Of a DNA stretch of 64,000 nucleotides, positions 18,370 to 26,260 are shown one piece after another. The position numbers and the translations under genes were made by a program. Below the pieces are notes generated by a model. That model saw only the letters and a program-made list of their open reading frames with translations. It did not search any database and was not told where the DNA came from. How positions within the stretch are numbered: the first letter of the stretch is position 1; each line of letters begins with the position of its first letter. The DNA is taken from assembly GCA_028279595.1 (NCBI GenBank), contig JANQNK010000004.1:62001-126000 (forward strand), given 5' to 3'. This DNA comes from Thermoplasmatota archaeon. Its GTDB lineage: Archaea > Thermoplasmatota > JAKEGO01.

Positions 18370-18385
18370 CTTTTATCTATAAAAG
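18370..18385 (-). promoter_or_regulatory. Palindromic TATA box of the ParA operon
   Basis: CTTTTATCTATAAAAG reads nearly the same on both strands and lies about 60 nt before the start of the ParA partner gene, which leaves a leader of about 35 nt. The rest of this 250-nt gap shows no gene. Confidence 0.45.
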
Positions 18386-18564
18386 GGTATTGAGATTGTA
18401 ACCATTACTGGACCTTAATCCACCATCGTGAATTACCCACCTCCCAGGCACCATCATTTCCTGTGGAGATGAGGGGTATTCCGGGACTTCCGGCAGGCCG
18501 ATCATCAGCATTGCTGTTCCTGGTGATGAAAAGGGGTCTAGATATTGGATATATTCCAGGTCGA

Positions 18565-19668
18565 TCATCGGCGTCTTCGTACCAATATCACCGCTGCCGG
18601 GACCGCCAGGGCGATCAGGACCGCTTCGAAGCCTGGAAGCCAGCCGTCATCGTCGTCGTCTCCATCGCCGTCGCCGTTGTCCGGACCGTCGGGATCGGTA
18701 TCGATCATGATGTTCATCGTGATCTCTTGGCTTACGGTCATGTTCTCCTCAAGGTCGTAGTAGAACATGAAGCTGAAAGTGTCCGATGTAAAACCGTTGA
18801 TCGTTTCTGAGGTAACGGGATCGTCGGGGATGTCAATGATCACAACGACGGATTCCATGTCCTCAGAAGCAACGAGGAAAATGAACTCTGGGTCCATCTT
18901 CGTATCGGCGTCGACCGCGACAGTCTGGGGCCATAGACCGGGATCGTAGGTCTGATTGCATGTGACGTTGATATCCATGGTCCCAGGATTGTTGAGCTCG
19001 ATGACGAAGGTAGCCTCTTCACCGGGTGCTACGGTATCGTTCAGAGACAATACGCCGAAGTCGATCCCCGCTACCGAGTAGTTGCGTCCAGGCATCAGAT
19101 AGCTCTGGGCGGTGTCGCCCTGCTCGCGGGTTCCGCCGTAGGGGGTCCTCCAGACCGCGGCCCATGGCTTCGTGATCATTCCGGCCGGGGCTAGGCCGAC
19201 GTCGCCCTTGACCACGAAATAGGTGATCGTTCCAGCGTTGGAGTCCCAGTCGCCATCTATGTTCTGGGCGTCGGACTCGCTGCTGACGGACCCGTTCTCG
19301 TCGTATGTGACCGTCCGGAGCTCGTATCCAGCCTGTGTCCAGCCGGTGCCGAAGTTGAAGATTGAAACGACGACCCAGTTTGCTTCGCCAACGGAGAAGT
19401 AGACCTCGTACTCGAGGGTCTGCATGTTGGTCTGGACTGGCGGAAGCGTGTATATCTCCAGTGTGCAGTTGAGCTGGGTGCCGTTCTCGCCGTCGAACCA
19501 GGCCCACTCGATGTCGTCATCGTCCTCGTCATCGTCACCAGCAGCGTCTGGCTCGCCCTCGTCGATGACCTCGGGGTCCACTGAACTGCCCGCCTCGGCA
19601 TAGCCGACGGTGAGCACGAACATCAACGCTATCAAGAACGCTATGAGAAGTACGTGGCCGTTCCTCAT
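18565..19668 (-). CDS. Secreted PGF-CTERM-anchored surface protein
   Basis: A 367-residue protein beginning MRNGHVLLIAFLIALMFVL, a signal peptide cleaved near YAEAGS. It was chosen over an ATG 16 codons upstream because a GGTGAT site precedes it. After an acidic DDDEDDDD stretch come beta-sandwich-like domains; the second (ATFVIELNNPGTMDINVTC) resembles CARDB/NEW3-type Ig-like folds. The end is a Gly/Asp linker, LPGFEAVLIALAVP, a TM helix and RRRR: a PGF-CTERM tail. Predicted to be lipid-anchored at the cell surface. Function unknown. Confidence 0.7.
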   Translation of the reverse strand: MRNGHVLLIAFLIALMFVLTVGYAEAGSSVDPEVIDEGEPDAAGDDDEDDDDIEWAWFDGENGTQLNCTLEIYTLPPVQTNMQTLEYEVYFSVGEANWVVVSIFNFGTGWTQAGYELRTVTYDENGSVSSESDAQNIDGDWDSNAGTITYFVVKGDVGLAPAGMITKPWAAVWRTPYGGTREQGDTAQSYLMPGRNYSVAGIDFGVLSLNDTVAPGEEATFVIELNNPGTMDINVTCNQTYDPGLWPQTVAVDADTKMDPEFIFLVASEDMESVVVIIDIPDDPVTSETINGFTSDTFSFMFYYDLEENMTVSQEITMNIMIDTDPDGPDNGDGDGDDDDDGWLPGFEAVLIALAVPAAVILVRRRR

Positions 19669-19700
19669 TCTATCACCGGTCCGTCCATTCCTCCAGAATG

Positions 19701-19714
19701 TAATAAACCTTTCC
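19701..19714 (-). promoter_or_regulatory. GGAAAGGTTTATTA promoter element
   Basis: A BRE/TATA-like element about 37 nt before the ATG of the surface protein gene. Almost the same 14-mer precedes the coiled-coil gene near 24.2 kb. Confidence 0.5.
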
Positions 19715-19799
19715 ATTGCCAGTATGACGACCCGTAGCAGGGAGTGGCGCTATAGGCAACGCTGTCCGGGGGAGTGAAAATGGGAAAAATGGGGGGGGA

Positions 19800-20345
19800 T
19801 CACGCAAGGATGCCGGTCTTCCGGATCTCTTCCGTGATCTTCTCGATGGCCCGCTTGTTCTCGTCCATCTTGGTAGTGCCTGTGCAGACGATCTTGCCGG
19901 ACTTGAACAGCAGGATGGTAGCCTTGGGTTCCTCCATCCGGTAGATGAGACCTGGGAACTCCTCGGGAACGTATTCTATCCTCTCTATGCCGAGGGAGCC
20001 AACGAGCTTGCTGAGCCTTAGCTCCTTTCCGACGTCCGTCACGGACACGATATCCTGAATGTGGATCTCGATGTTCCCAGTGAGGGGTGCGCCGGCAGCC
20101 GTCAGCTTCTGTACGAGGGCGCCCATCGCCGCCCTAAGTTCCTTGAGGTTCTTGCACCCCGTGGTCACGACCTTGCCCGACCTCAGTATGAGGAAACCGA
20201 CCTTCGGCTCATCCAGGTTGTATATCAGACCCGGGAACGCCGTTGGATCGAAGTCGGTCACGCCCAGCTTCTCTGCTAGCGGGGACAGGTCGAACTCCTT
20301 TGCGATGGTGCAGGATGCGACTATGTTCTCTATGGTCGTCTCCAT
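19800..20345 (-). CDS. tbp: TATA-box-binding protein
   Basis: The general archaeal initiation factor that binds TATA boxes and recruits TFB. The 181 residues form the two direct repeats of the TBP saddle: FPGLIYNLDEPKVGFLILRSGKVVTTG in the first half and a matching FPGLIYRMEEPKATILLF block with KIVCTG in the second. Both pairs of DNA-intercalating Phe-type positions are present. Full length for the family. It lies 47 nt after a membrane zinc-ribbon gene and may share its transcript. A T-rich stretch after the stop could end transcription. Confidence 0.96.
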   Translation of the reverse strand: METTIENIVASCTIAKEFDLSPLAEKLGVTDFDPTAFPGLIYNLDEPKVGFLILRSGKVVTTGCKNLKELRAAMGALVQKLTAAGAPLTGNIEIHIQDIVSVTDVGKELRLSKLVGSLGIERIEYVPEEFPGLIYRMEEPKATILLFKSGKIVCTGTTKMDENKRAIEKITEEIRKTGILA

Positions 20346-20392
20346 CGGATATCAGTCCTTGCCGGTATTGCAGGTTCAGGTGGACGGCGGGA

Positions 20393-21052
20393 TCAGAGGG
20401 CTTCCTCTTCCTCTTCTTCCTCTTCGTCCTCGTCCTCGAACTCGACACCGCAGACCGGACACTCCATCGCGTCGGCGGGGATCATGGCGCCGCAGTTCGG
20501 GCACTCCACCTGATCGTCGTCGAGCTCTTCCTCTTCCTCCTCCGGCTCGGGGAGGGGTGCACCGCACTCGGGGCATTCCGTTGCATCGGGGTCCTCGATG
20601 ACTGCGCCGCACTCCGGGCAATCCCTGATCGCCTCTTCCTCGAAGCTCAACGGTGCGCCGCACTCCGGGCACTCGGTGGCATACGGGTCGGTGATCATCG
20701 CACCGCACTCCGGGCAGTCCCTGACCTCTTCCATCGGCTCAAGGGGCGCTCCACACTCGGGGCACTCCGTCGCCATCGGGTCTGCGATGTAGGCACCGCA
20801 TTCCAGACAGTTCCGCTCCATTTCCTCTATCTCCGCTGGGGCGGCTCCGCCCATCATCATCCCCATGAGAAGGATGATAACACCCAACACTAGCACTCCG
20901 ACCCCTGCGTAGACGTACATCATCTGGGTGTCGCCGACCTCGCTGTTCCCCGTGTCCAGGGCTTCTATATCATCAGCTTTGTAGGCGACCATGGCCCCGA
21001 TGAGACCCAGTATCAGTACGATAAGGCCGATCCAAACCAACATCTTGTTCAT
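20393..21052 (-). CDS. Membrane-anchored multi-zinc-ribbon protein
   Basis: 219 residues. Two N-terminal TM helices (about 5-23 and 46-68) form a hairpin, followed by four consecutive double-knuckle zinc ribbons, each CxEC-GA-x-I-xDPxATECPECGAPL or a close variant, joined by acidic linkers and ending in a Glu-rich tail. With both ends probably cytoplasmic, the ribbons would face the cytosol as an array of metal or protein-docking sites. The first ~75 residues are nearly identical to the product at 21328-21846, so the two are tandem duplicates. TBP lies directly downstream. Function unknown. Confidence 0.75.
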   Translation of the reverse strand: MNKMLVWIGLIVLILGLIGAMVAYKADDIEALDTGNSEVGDTQMMYVYAGVGVLVLGVIILLMGMMMGGAAPAEIEEMERNCLECGAYIADPMATECPECGAPLEPMEEVRDCPECGAMITDPYATECPECGAPLSFEEEAIRDCPECGAVIEDPDATECPECGAPLPEPEEEEEELDDDQVECPNCGAMIPADAMECPVCGVEFEDEDEEEEEEEEAL

Positions 21053-21067
21053 TCATCACACCTCCAA

Positions 21068-21087
21068 GGTCGAGCTCGTTCTCGACC
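21068..21087 (-). promoter_or_regulatory. Leader hairpin before the multi-zinc-ribbon gene
   Basis: GGTCGAG and CTCGACC form a seven-base-pair hairpin with a six-base loop in the inferred leader, directly before the GGAGGTG ribosome site. It could modulate translation; this is a structural observation only. Confidence 0.35.
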
Positions 21088-21148
21088 TGCAAGGTAGTTC
21101 TCGACATCCCATGAGACCCACCTAGCACCAATGATATTTCTGGCGGCG

Positions 21149-21156
21149 TTTATAAA
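21149..21156 (-). promoter_or_regulatory. TATA box of the multi-zinc-ribbon gene
   Basis: TTTATAAA centred about 101 nt before the ATG, giving a leader of about 73 nt. The paralogous gene next door has its box at the same distance. Confidence 0.5.
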
Positions 21157-21278
21157 GTTTTGGATTTTCCCAGTGCCGGAAATCGACGTACTGGAACATC
21201 GTCGAAACGAGGAGGGATTTGGCCGGTCGCACGGCCCGTTCTCGGTGATTTTCGAGATGGCCCGCGCTGAAAGAATTT

Positions 21279-21314
21279 ATAAAAAAAAATAATGGGTCGG
21301 GGTCCTAGGACCCC
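21279..21314 (-). terminator. Intrinsic terminator of the second zinc-ribbon gene
   Basis: A perfect GGGGTCC/GGACCCC palindrome a few bases after the stop codon, followed on the minus strand by a run of nine T residues. Confidence 0.65.
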
Positions 21315-21327
21315 GGTTTGGTACGGT

Positions 21328-21846
21328 TCAGAAAGCAGCCTCTTCTTCTTCCTCTTCCTCGGCGGGCTCCTCTTCGTCGGAGTACTCTTCCTCGCCTTCT
21401 GCGGCTTCCTCTTCCTCGTACTCCTCCTCTTCGCCGTATTCCTCGTCCTCGTACTCCTCGTCGCCGTACTCCTCGTCCTCGTACTCCTCATCCTCGTACT
21501 CGGGCTCGGGCAGCGGCGCGCCGCACTCCGGACAGTCGACAGCTTCGGGGTCGTCGATCTCGGCACCGCACTCGGGGCAGTTCCTGATGTACTCTTCTTC
21601 GTACTCATCGCCGTACTCGTCCTCGCCGTACTCTTCGGCTGCAGCGCCGCCGAGCATCAGACCGGCCAGGAAGATGATCACGCCGAGCACCAGGACACCT
21701 ACGGCTGCGTAGATGTACATCATCTGGGTGTCGCCGATCTCATCGTTGTCTGTCTCGAATATCGAATCTGCCTGATAGGCGACCACGGCTCCGACGAGAC
21801 CCAGTATCAGTACGATGAGTCCGATCCAAACCAACATCTTGTTCAC
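21328..21846 (-). CDS. Membrane-anchored zinc-ribbon protein with acidic Tyr/Glu tail
   Basis: A 172-residue paralogue of the neighbouring multi-ribbon protein. The TM hairpin (MNKMLVWIGLIVLILGL and VGVLVLGVIIFLAGL) is almost identical, but only one double-knuckle ribbon remains (CPECGAEI...CPECGAPL). The rest is a tail of repeated E-D-E-E-Y units, which are sites of very low complexity. The start is GTG where its paralogue uses ATG. Two-thirds of the tail residues are acidic. It has its own promoter and terminator. Function unknown; a membrane-proximal protein-interaction scaffold is a guess. Confidence 0.7.
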   Translation of the reverse strand: MNKMLVWIGLIVLILGLVGAVVAYQADSIFETDNDEIGDTQMMYIYAAVGVLVLGVIIFLAGLMLGGAAAEEYGEDEYGDEYEEEYIRNCPECGAEIDDPEAVDCPECGAPLPEPEYEDEEYEDEEYGDEEYEDEEYGEEEEYEEEEAAEGEEEYSDEEEPAEEEEEEEAAF

Positions 21847-21941
21847 TCATATCACCTCACTCGAACGTCCTGTCTGCTTCTTTTTTCTACGGGTCGTTGT
21901 CGATACAGCGGCCCGCCTCCCAGTTGTATGAATAATATCCC

Positions 21942-21950
21942 TTATATATG
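21942..21950 (-). promoter_or_regulatory. TATA box of the second zinc-ribbon gene
   Basis: CATATATAA on the minus strand, centred 100 nt before the GTG start, matching the arrangement of the paralogous gene. Confidence 0.5.
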
Positions 21951-21970
21951 TTTTGTGTCTGCCACTCGGG

Positions 21971-23383
21971 TCATTCAGAGAGGTAATCTTCGACCCTGTG
22001 CTGGAACCGCATTCGCTCGCTCGGAAGTTTCAGCGGGTATTCGCCGATTATGCAGCCCAGGCAGAGCTGTTCGGCGGGGAGCCCGATGGACTCGACCAGA
22101 CCCTTCGGGGAGATGTATGCTAGACTGTCCACGCCGATCTCCTTCTCGACCTCCTCCACCGTCCTGTCGTGGGCGATGAACTCGTCGCGAGTGGTCATGT
22201 CGATGCCGAGATAGCACGGATGACGGAGCGGTGGCGAGCCGACCCTCACGTGGACCTCGGCGGCACCCCTTCGGCGAAGGAGCGAGGCGATCTCGCGTAT
22301 GGTCGTCCCGCGGACGATGCTGTCGTCGACGAGGATTATCCTCTTCCCCGCGACGAGGTGGTCGAGGACGTTGACCTTGAGTCGGACACTCGTCCTCTGC
22401 GCGTCCCTGTCGGGCATGATGAAGGTCCTCGTCACATACCTGTTCTTGATGAGACCCTCGAGGTAGGGGATCCCGGAGCCGTGGGCGTAGCCGATAGCGT
22501 GAGCCCTCCCGGAGTCGGGGATAGGAGAGACGAGATCGGCCTCGACGGGGTTGTCCTTCGCGAGCCGTTCGCCGATCCGGAACCTGACATCGTATCCGAA
22601 GATGCCGTCGATACGGCTGTCGGGACGGGCGAAGTAGACCCACTCGAAGAAGCAGTGGGCCTTGTGGGTCTCGGGGAAGAGCTGGTACGAGATGAGCCTG
22701 TCCGGTGTCAGCTCGACGAGCTCTCCCGGCTCGACGTCCCTGAGGAACTCGGCGCCGAGCACCTGGATTGCTACGCTCTCGGAGACCGCCATGAACCCGC
22801 CGTCTGGAAGCCTTCCAAGGCACAGCGGACGGTTGCCCATCGGGTCCCTCAGCGCGAAGACCCTGTCCTGGATGATGAACGTAAGCGCATAGGAGCCCTC
22901 GGTCTTCCTCATCGCAAGACGGATCGCCTCCGTCACGCTCTTGCCGCGGTGGAGCTCCTTGGTGATAAGGTAGACCATCGCCTCCTCCTCGGTGTCAGTG
23001 AAGAAGATGTGGCCCTCCTCCCTCAGCTTATTCCTGAGGTCCGGGGAGTTGACGATTATGCCGTTGTGGGAGATCGCCATGGAACCCTCGGAGGTCTTGA
23101 CGATCACGGGCTGAATGTTCTCCCGCTTCGATAGTTTGATCGAATAAAGGAGGTGGCCGATGCCGGCGTTTCCGGTCAGCTCGTCGATGTTGTCTTCGGT
23201 CACGACCTGATGCACGAGGCCCTTGCCGCGGACGGAGTGGATGCCCCTTTCGTCGACGGTGGCTATCCCCGCGTACTCCTGTCCTCTATGCTGAAGTGTC
23301 CTGAGCGAGAAGAAAAGGGGTCTTGCCACAGGATGCCGGGACACGATGGCCGCGACGGCACACTTCTCCTGCGGCTTGTCCAT
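21971..23383 (-). CDS. purF: Amidophosphoribosyltransferase
   Basis: The first committed enzyme of purine synthesis: it makes 5-phosphoribosylamine from PRPP and glutamine. The 470-residue protein has an Ntn glutaminase domain, with Cys8 (CAVAAIVSRHP) as nucleophile after a short propeptide, LRTLQHRGQEYAG and the SHNG block, followed by the phosphoribosyltransferase domain with the PRPP loop ILVDDSIVRGTT. Archaeal/Bacillus-type Fe-S cysteines are present near the end (CYLG, CLGC). The chosen start lies two bases after the stop of rpl37e, so the genes are translationally linked. Confidence 0.95.
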   Translation of the reverse strand: MDKPQEKCAVAAIVSRHPVARPLFFSLRTLQHRGQEYAGIATVDERGIHSVRGKGLVHQVVTEDNIDELTGNAGIGHLLYSIKLSKRENIQPVIVKTSEGSMAISHNGIIVNSPDLRNKLREEGHIFFTDTEEEAMVYLITKELHRGKSVTEAIRLAMRKTEGSYALTFIIQDRVFALRDPMGNRPLCLGRLPDGGFMAVSESVAIQVLGAEFLRDVEPGELVELTPDRLISYQLFPETHKAHCFFEWVYFARPDSRIDGIFGYDVRFRIGERLAKDNPVEADLVSPIPDSGRAHAIGYAHGSGIPYLEGLIKNRYVTRTFIMPDRDAQRTSVRLKVNVLDHLVAGKRIILVDDSIVRGTTIREIASLLRRRGAAEVHVRVGSPPLRHPCYLGIDMTTRDEFIAHDRTVEEVEKEIGVDSLAYISPKGLVESIGLPAEQLCLGCIIGEYPLKLPSERMRFQHRVEDYLSE

Positions 23384-23385
23384 GA

Positions 23386-23550
23386 CTACCGCCCCTTCCG
23401 CCATCCGTATCCGCGGATCCGGCTTGTGGCGCCGTATCCGCACTTGGCGCACCGCTTCTTACGGATGTGGTAGGAGTGGTCACCGCATCGACGGCATACG
23501 ATGTGGGTCTTGCTGTTCCGCTTGCCGTGAGCCGTAGTCCCGCGTGTCAT
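23386..23550 (-). CDS. rpl37e: 50S ribosomal protein L37e
   Basis: A 54-residue basic zinc-finger protein: MTRGTTAHGKRNSKTHIVC, then CRRCG and CAKCG knuckles, then the arginine-rich end RIRGYGWRKGR. This is full-length archaeal L37e, a 23S rRNA-binding protein of the large subunit. An AGGTGG site precedes the ATG. The stop codon is two bases from purF. An L37e-PurF pairing is found in several archaea; the Sm-like gene often found ahead of it is absent here. Confidence 0.95.
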   Translation of the reverse strand: MTRGTTAHGKRNSKTHIVCRRCGDHSYHIRKKRCAKCGYGATSRIRGYGWRKGR

Positions 23551-23583
23551 CTGATACCACCTTTGAAACCCCTAACTCCAGGT

Positions 23584-23597
23584 CCTATATTAACATT
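23584..23597 (-). promoter_or_regulatory. TATA box of the rpl37e-purF operon
   Basis: AATGTTAATATAGG on the minus strand, about 40 nt before the rpl37e ATG, leaving a leader of about 14 nt with the AGGTGG ribosome site. Confidence 0.5.
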
Positions 23598-23646
23598 ATT
23601 GCCATGATTCCAGGGAATGGACGCGATCGTTGAACGGGCGGACCGT

Positions 23647-24165
23647 TCAGATCTTCTCCATATCCGGCTTGCGGTCGCTCATGGTGGTGTCCGTCGTATT
23701 GATCTGGACCTCCCAATCCTCGACAGCGTCGGATATACCCTTGAAAACGCCGATGTTCTCCTTGAACCAGACGTCCCTGCGGACGATCTGCGACTTCGCC
23801 TTGTTGAGGTCGGCCTCGAGGTCCTCGGCCAGGGCGAAGAGCTTCGAGAAGCGCTCCATCTCGTTCCTCATGTCCGTCTCGAGGCTCTCGATCCGGGGCT
23901 CGAGCTCCGCGTTCCTGTGCTTGAGCTTGCTCCGCTCGATGTCAAGCTCGCGGATCTCCTTGTCCCGCATCTCGAGGACCTCCTTAAGGGATTTGACGAT
24001 CCTCTCCTTCTCGTCGATCTCCTTCTCGAGACCGAGGATCTTCGCGTTCAAGGTCTCTACATCGCGCTGCTGTACCTCGTACGCCTCCCAGAGCTTGGCA
24101 AGCCTCAGCTTCTCCTTCTCGAAGGCGTCCTTGTAATCGGTAATCCCTTCGCTCGTACTGACCAT
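23647..24165 (-). CDS. Coiled-coil protein
   Basis: The 172-residue protein is mostly one long coiled coil (about residues 10-125: KEIDEKERIVKSLKEVLEMRD and following heptads), with a C-terminal ~45 residues of mixed sequence containing WFKENIGVFKGISDAVEDWE. No enzyme motif, signal or TM segment. The start is the ATG after AGGTGAT; longer in-frame starts upstream overlap the promoter. It shares a promoter element with the surface protein gene at 18.6-19.7 kb. Function unknown. Confidence 0.65.
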   Translation of the reverse strand: MVSTSEGITDYKDAFEKEKLRLAKLWEAYEVQQRDVETLNAKILGLEKEIDEKERIVKSLKEVLEMRDKEIRELDIERSKLKHRNAELEPRIESLETDMRNEMERFSKLFALAEDLEADLNKAKSQIVRRDVWFKENIGVFKGISDAVEDWEVQINTTDTTMSDRKPDMEKI

Positions 24166-24212
24166 AGTATCACCTGGTGTGAGCGTATCTTGGGGTAGTA
24201 TAGACTCTCCCT

Positions 24213-24226
24213 TGATAAACCTTTCC
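24213..24226 (-). promoter_or_regulatory. GGAAAGGTTTATCA promoter element
   Basis: Nearly identical to the element at 19701-19714, here about 53 nt before the ATG of the coiled-coil gene. Confidence 0.5.
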
Positions 24227-24462
24227 GGTTGTCCTTGGACGGTCTGGCACGCTGTCGTTCTATGGGAAGTGGAGGTCGTGGCTGGATGGGACATGGATGT
24301 CCATGGGGAGCTGCGGCCGGGATGCGTTATAATGGCCGAACGGACAATTATCAAGGGTGTCGTGATAGCGGATGACACGGTGATCGCCCGCCTCCATGGA
24401 AAGGTTAATATCCGTGCCAGGCATTGACCGGTGGGGGTAGGTTTCAGAGGAGGTTAAATGGA

Positions 24463-26220
24463 ATGATGTTCGCGTTGATGAACCGGAAGTCCGCTGCCAT
24501 CCTCATTCTGATAGTGCTTCTCATCGCCGGCCTGAACTACCAGCTCATTCCCTACAACAAGGACGAGGTCCTGGTCATCGAGACCCCAGCCGAGCCCAGG
24601 GGGCTCGATCCGGCGACCAATTACGAGACCGCCGGCGGGAACATCATACACAACATCTACGAGACCCTGATCTCGTACAACGGATCCTCTACGACCGACC
24701 TCAAACCCGTGCTTTGCACGATCATCCCCACGCCCGAGAACGGGCTCATCTCCCCGGACGGGATCAATTATACATTCATCATACGTCAGGATGTGAAGTT
24801 CCACAACGGCGACACGCTGACCGCCGAGGACGTCAGGTACTCGTTCGAAAGGGTCGTCAGGATGCGCCAGTCCCCATCATGGATGATAATGGACCGGTAC
24901 AATCCCGAGCGCAAGAAATGGGAATGGACGTACTGGCACAACCACAGTTACGACGATCTCGACGACAACTTCACCGTGATGACGGACAGCGAGGTTGACG
25001 ATTACAACGAGAGGGTTGACGCGCACAACAGCCGCCCCGAGGTCATCAACAACACGATGCGGAAATGGACCTATGCCGTCAAGGACTGGACGGTCAGGTT
25101 CAAGCTCGATGCCCCGTACTCGCCTTTCCTCTTCGTACTGACGCACACCGTCGGATCGATAGTCAACAAACGGACGGTCGAGGCGCACGGCGGTATCAAG
25201 GAGGGGCAGAAGAACGACTGGATGAACGAGCACACGGTCGGCACCGGCCCCTGGAAGTTGAAGAAGTGGGAACCTGACCGGACCAAGCTCACCATCGAGC
25301 GATTCGATGATTACTGGGGAGAGAACGCGAAGCTGAAGGAGGTCATCTTCCTGACGGTCCACCAGCAGACGACGCGGATCATCGACCTCCAGATGGGTTT
25401 CACGGACGTCGCCTACGTGCCCACGCCATCCCTGGACGAGGTGCGGGGGAAGGAGGGGATCATCGTCGACGAGGGGGCCATGAGGCTGGCTGGCTACTTC
25501 ATCGCGTTCAATTGCGAAGACTCGATATTCAGCGACGTCAGATTGAGACAGGCCTGCACGCTTGCCTTCGACTACGACGTCATGCTCAACGTCATATACA
25601 ACGGCCTGGGGCAGAGGTACGTAGGACCATGGGTCCACGGGATGTACGGCTACAACGAATCGATCGAGGTCTGGGAACAGGACATCGCCGCTGCCAAGGA
25701 CCTTGTCCAGGACTACAAGTCCGATAATCCAGGGAGCATAGAGGTCGCCCTGATGTACACCTCGAGCGAGATCTCGAGCCTCCTCGCACAGCTGTTCAGA
25801 TCGAACTGCGACGAGATCGGGATCGACGTCACGCTCCAGCTGTTATCGTGGCCCACGCTCCTCGAACTTACCGACAAGGGCGATTTCGACTGCACCCTGC
25901 TCGGATGGCTCGCCGACTTCCCGCATCCCGATGGGAATGCCCCGACGGTGATGTCCGAACAGAAGGGGCACTCCAACAATGCATGGTACGAGAACCAGAA
26001 GGTCGACGCATGGCTCCTCGAGGCCGTACAGACGAACAACGAGACGCGCCGGCTCGAACTGTACCACCTGGTGCAGAACCAGGTCAAGAGGGACTGCCCG
26101 TACCTGTGGACATTGCAGCCCAACGTACCAGCGGTGTACCGTGACTGGGTGAAGAACTACGTGGAGGCGAACAACCCGTTCCTCGGGAGATACTATGCGG
26201 ACGTCTACAAGGAGAAATGA
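24463..26220 (+). CDS. Peptide ABC transporter substrate-binding protein (family 5)
   Basis: The extracellular receptor of a Dpp/Opp importer, about 585 residues. An N-terminal hydrophobic segment (AAILILIVLLIAGLNY) has no lipobox Cys, so it probably acts as a membrane anchor. Family 5 features follow: LDPATNYETAGGNIIHNIYETL, FIIRQDVKFHNGDTLTAEDVRYSFERV, GTGPWKLKKWEPDRTKL and DCTLLGWLADFPHPDG. An insertion around residues 165-205 (HNHSYDDLDDNF) is unusual for the family. GAGGAGG lies nine bases before the ATG. First gene of the five-gene import operon; supplies peptides released by secreted proteases (inference). Confidence 0.88.
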   Translation: MMFALMNRKSAAILILIVLLIAGLNYQLIPYNKDEVLVIETPAEPRGLDPATNYETAGGNIIHNIYETLISYNGSSTTDLKPVLCTIIPTPENGLISPDGINYTFIIRQDVKFHNGDTLTAEDVRYSFERVVRMRQSPSWMIMDRYNPERKKWEWTYWHNHSYDDLDDNFTVMTDSEVDDYNERVDAHNSRPEVINNTMRKWTYAVKDWTVRFKLDAPYSPFLFVLTHTVGSIVNKRTVEAHGGIKEGQKNDWMNEHTVGTGPWKLKKWEPDRTKLTIERFDDYWGENAKLKEVIFLTVHQQTTRIIDLQMGFTDVAYVPTPSLDEVRGKEGIIVDEGAMRLAGYFIAFNCEDSIFSDVRLRQACTLAFDYDVMLNVIYNGLGQRYVGPWVHGMYGYNESIEVWEQDIAAAKDLVQDYKSDNPGSIEVALMYTSSEISSLLAQLFRSNCDEIGIDVTLQLLSWPTLLELTDKGDFDCTLLGWLADFPHPDGNAPTVMSEQKGHSNNAWYENQKVDAWLLEAVQTNNETRRLELYHLVQNQVKRDCPYLWTLQPNVPAVYRDWVKNYVEANNPFLGRYYADVYKEK

Positions 26221-26260
26221 GATCCCGATCTCGGGGCATCGCAAGGGAGGGCCTTCCTAG

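Noticed and set aside
21328..21620. Acidic E-D-E-E-Y tail considered as a frameshift product
   Set aside because: The ribbon before it and the terminator right after the stop are intact, and similar acidic tails end two other proteins in the window.
23384..23452. Longer in-frame start for PurF (23 extra residues)
   Set aside because: It would overlap rpl37e, and the nucleophile Cys must lie close to the N-terminus after a short propeptide.
24332..24427. 31-codon frame before the peptide-importer operon
   Set aside because: Very short, no ribosome site, and it overlaps the likely promoter of the importer. Kept only as a note.
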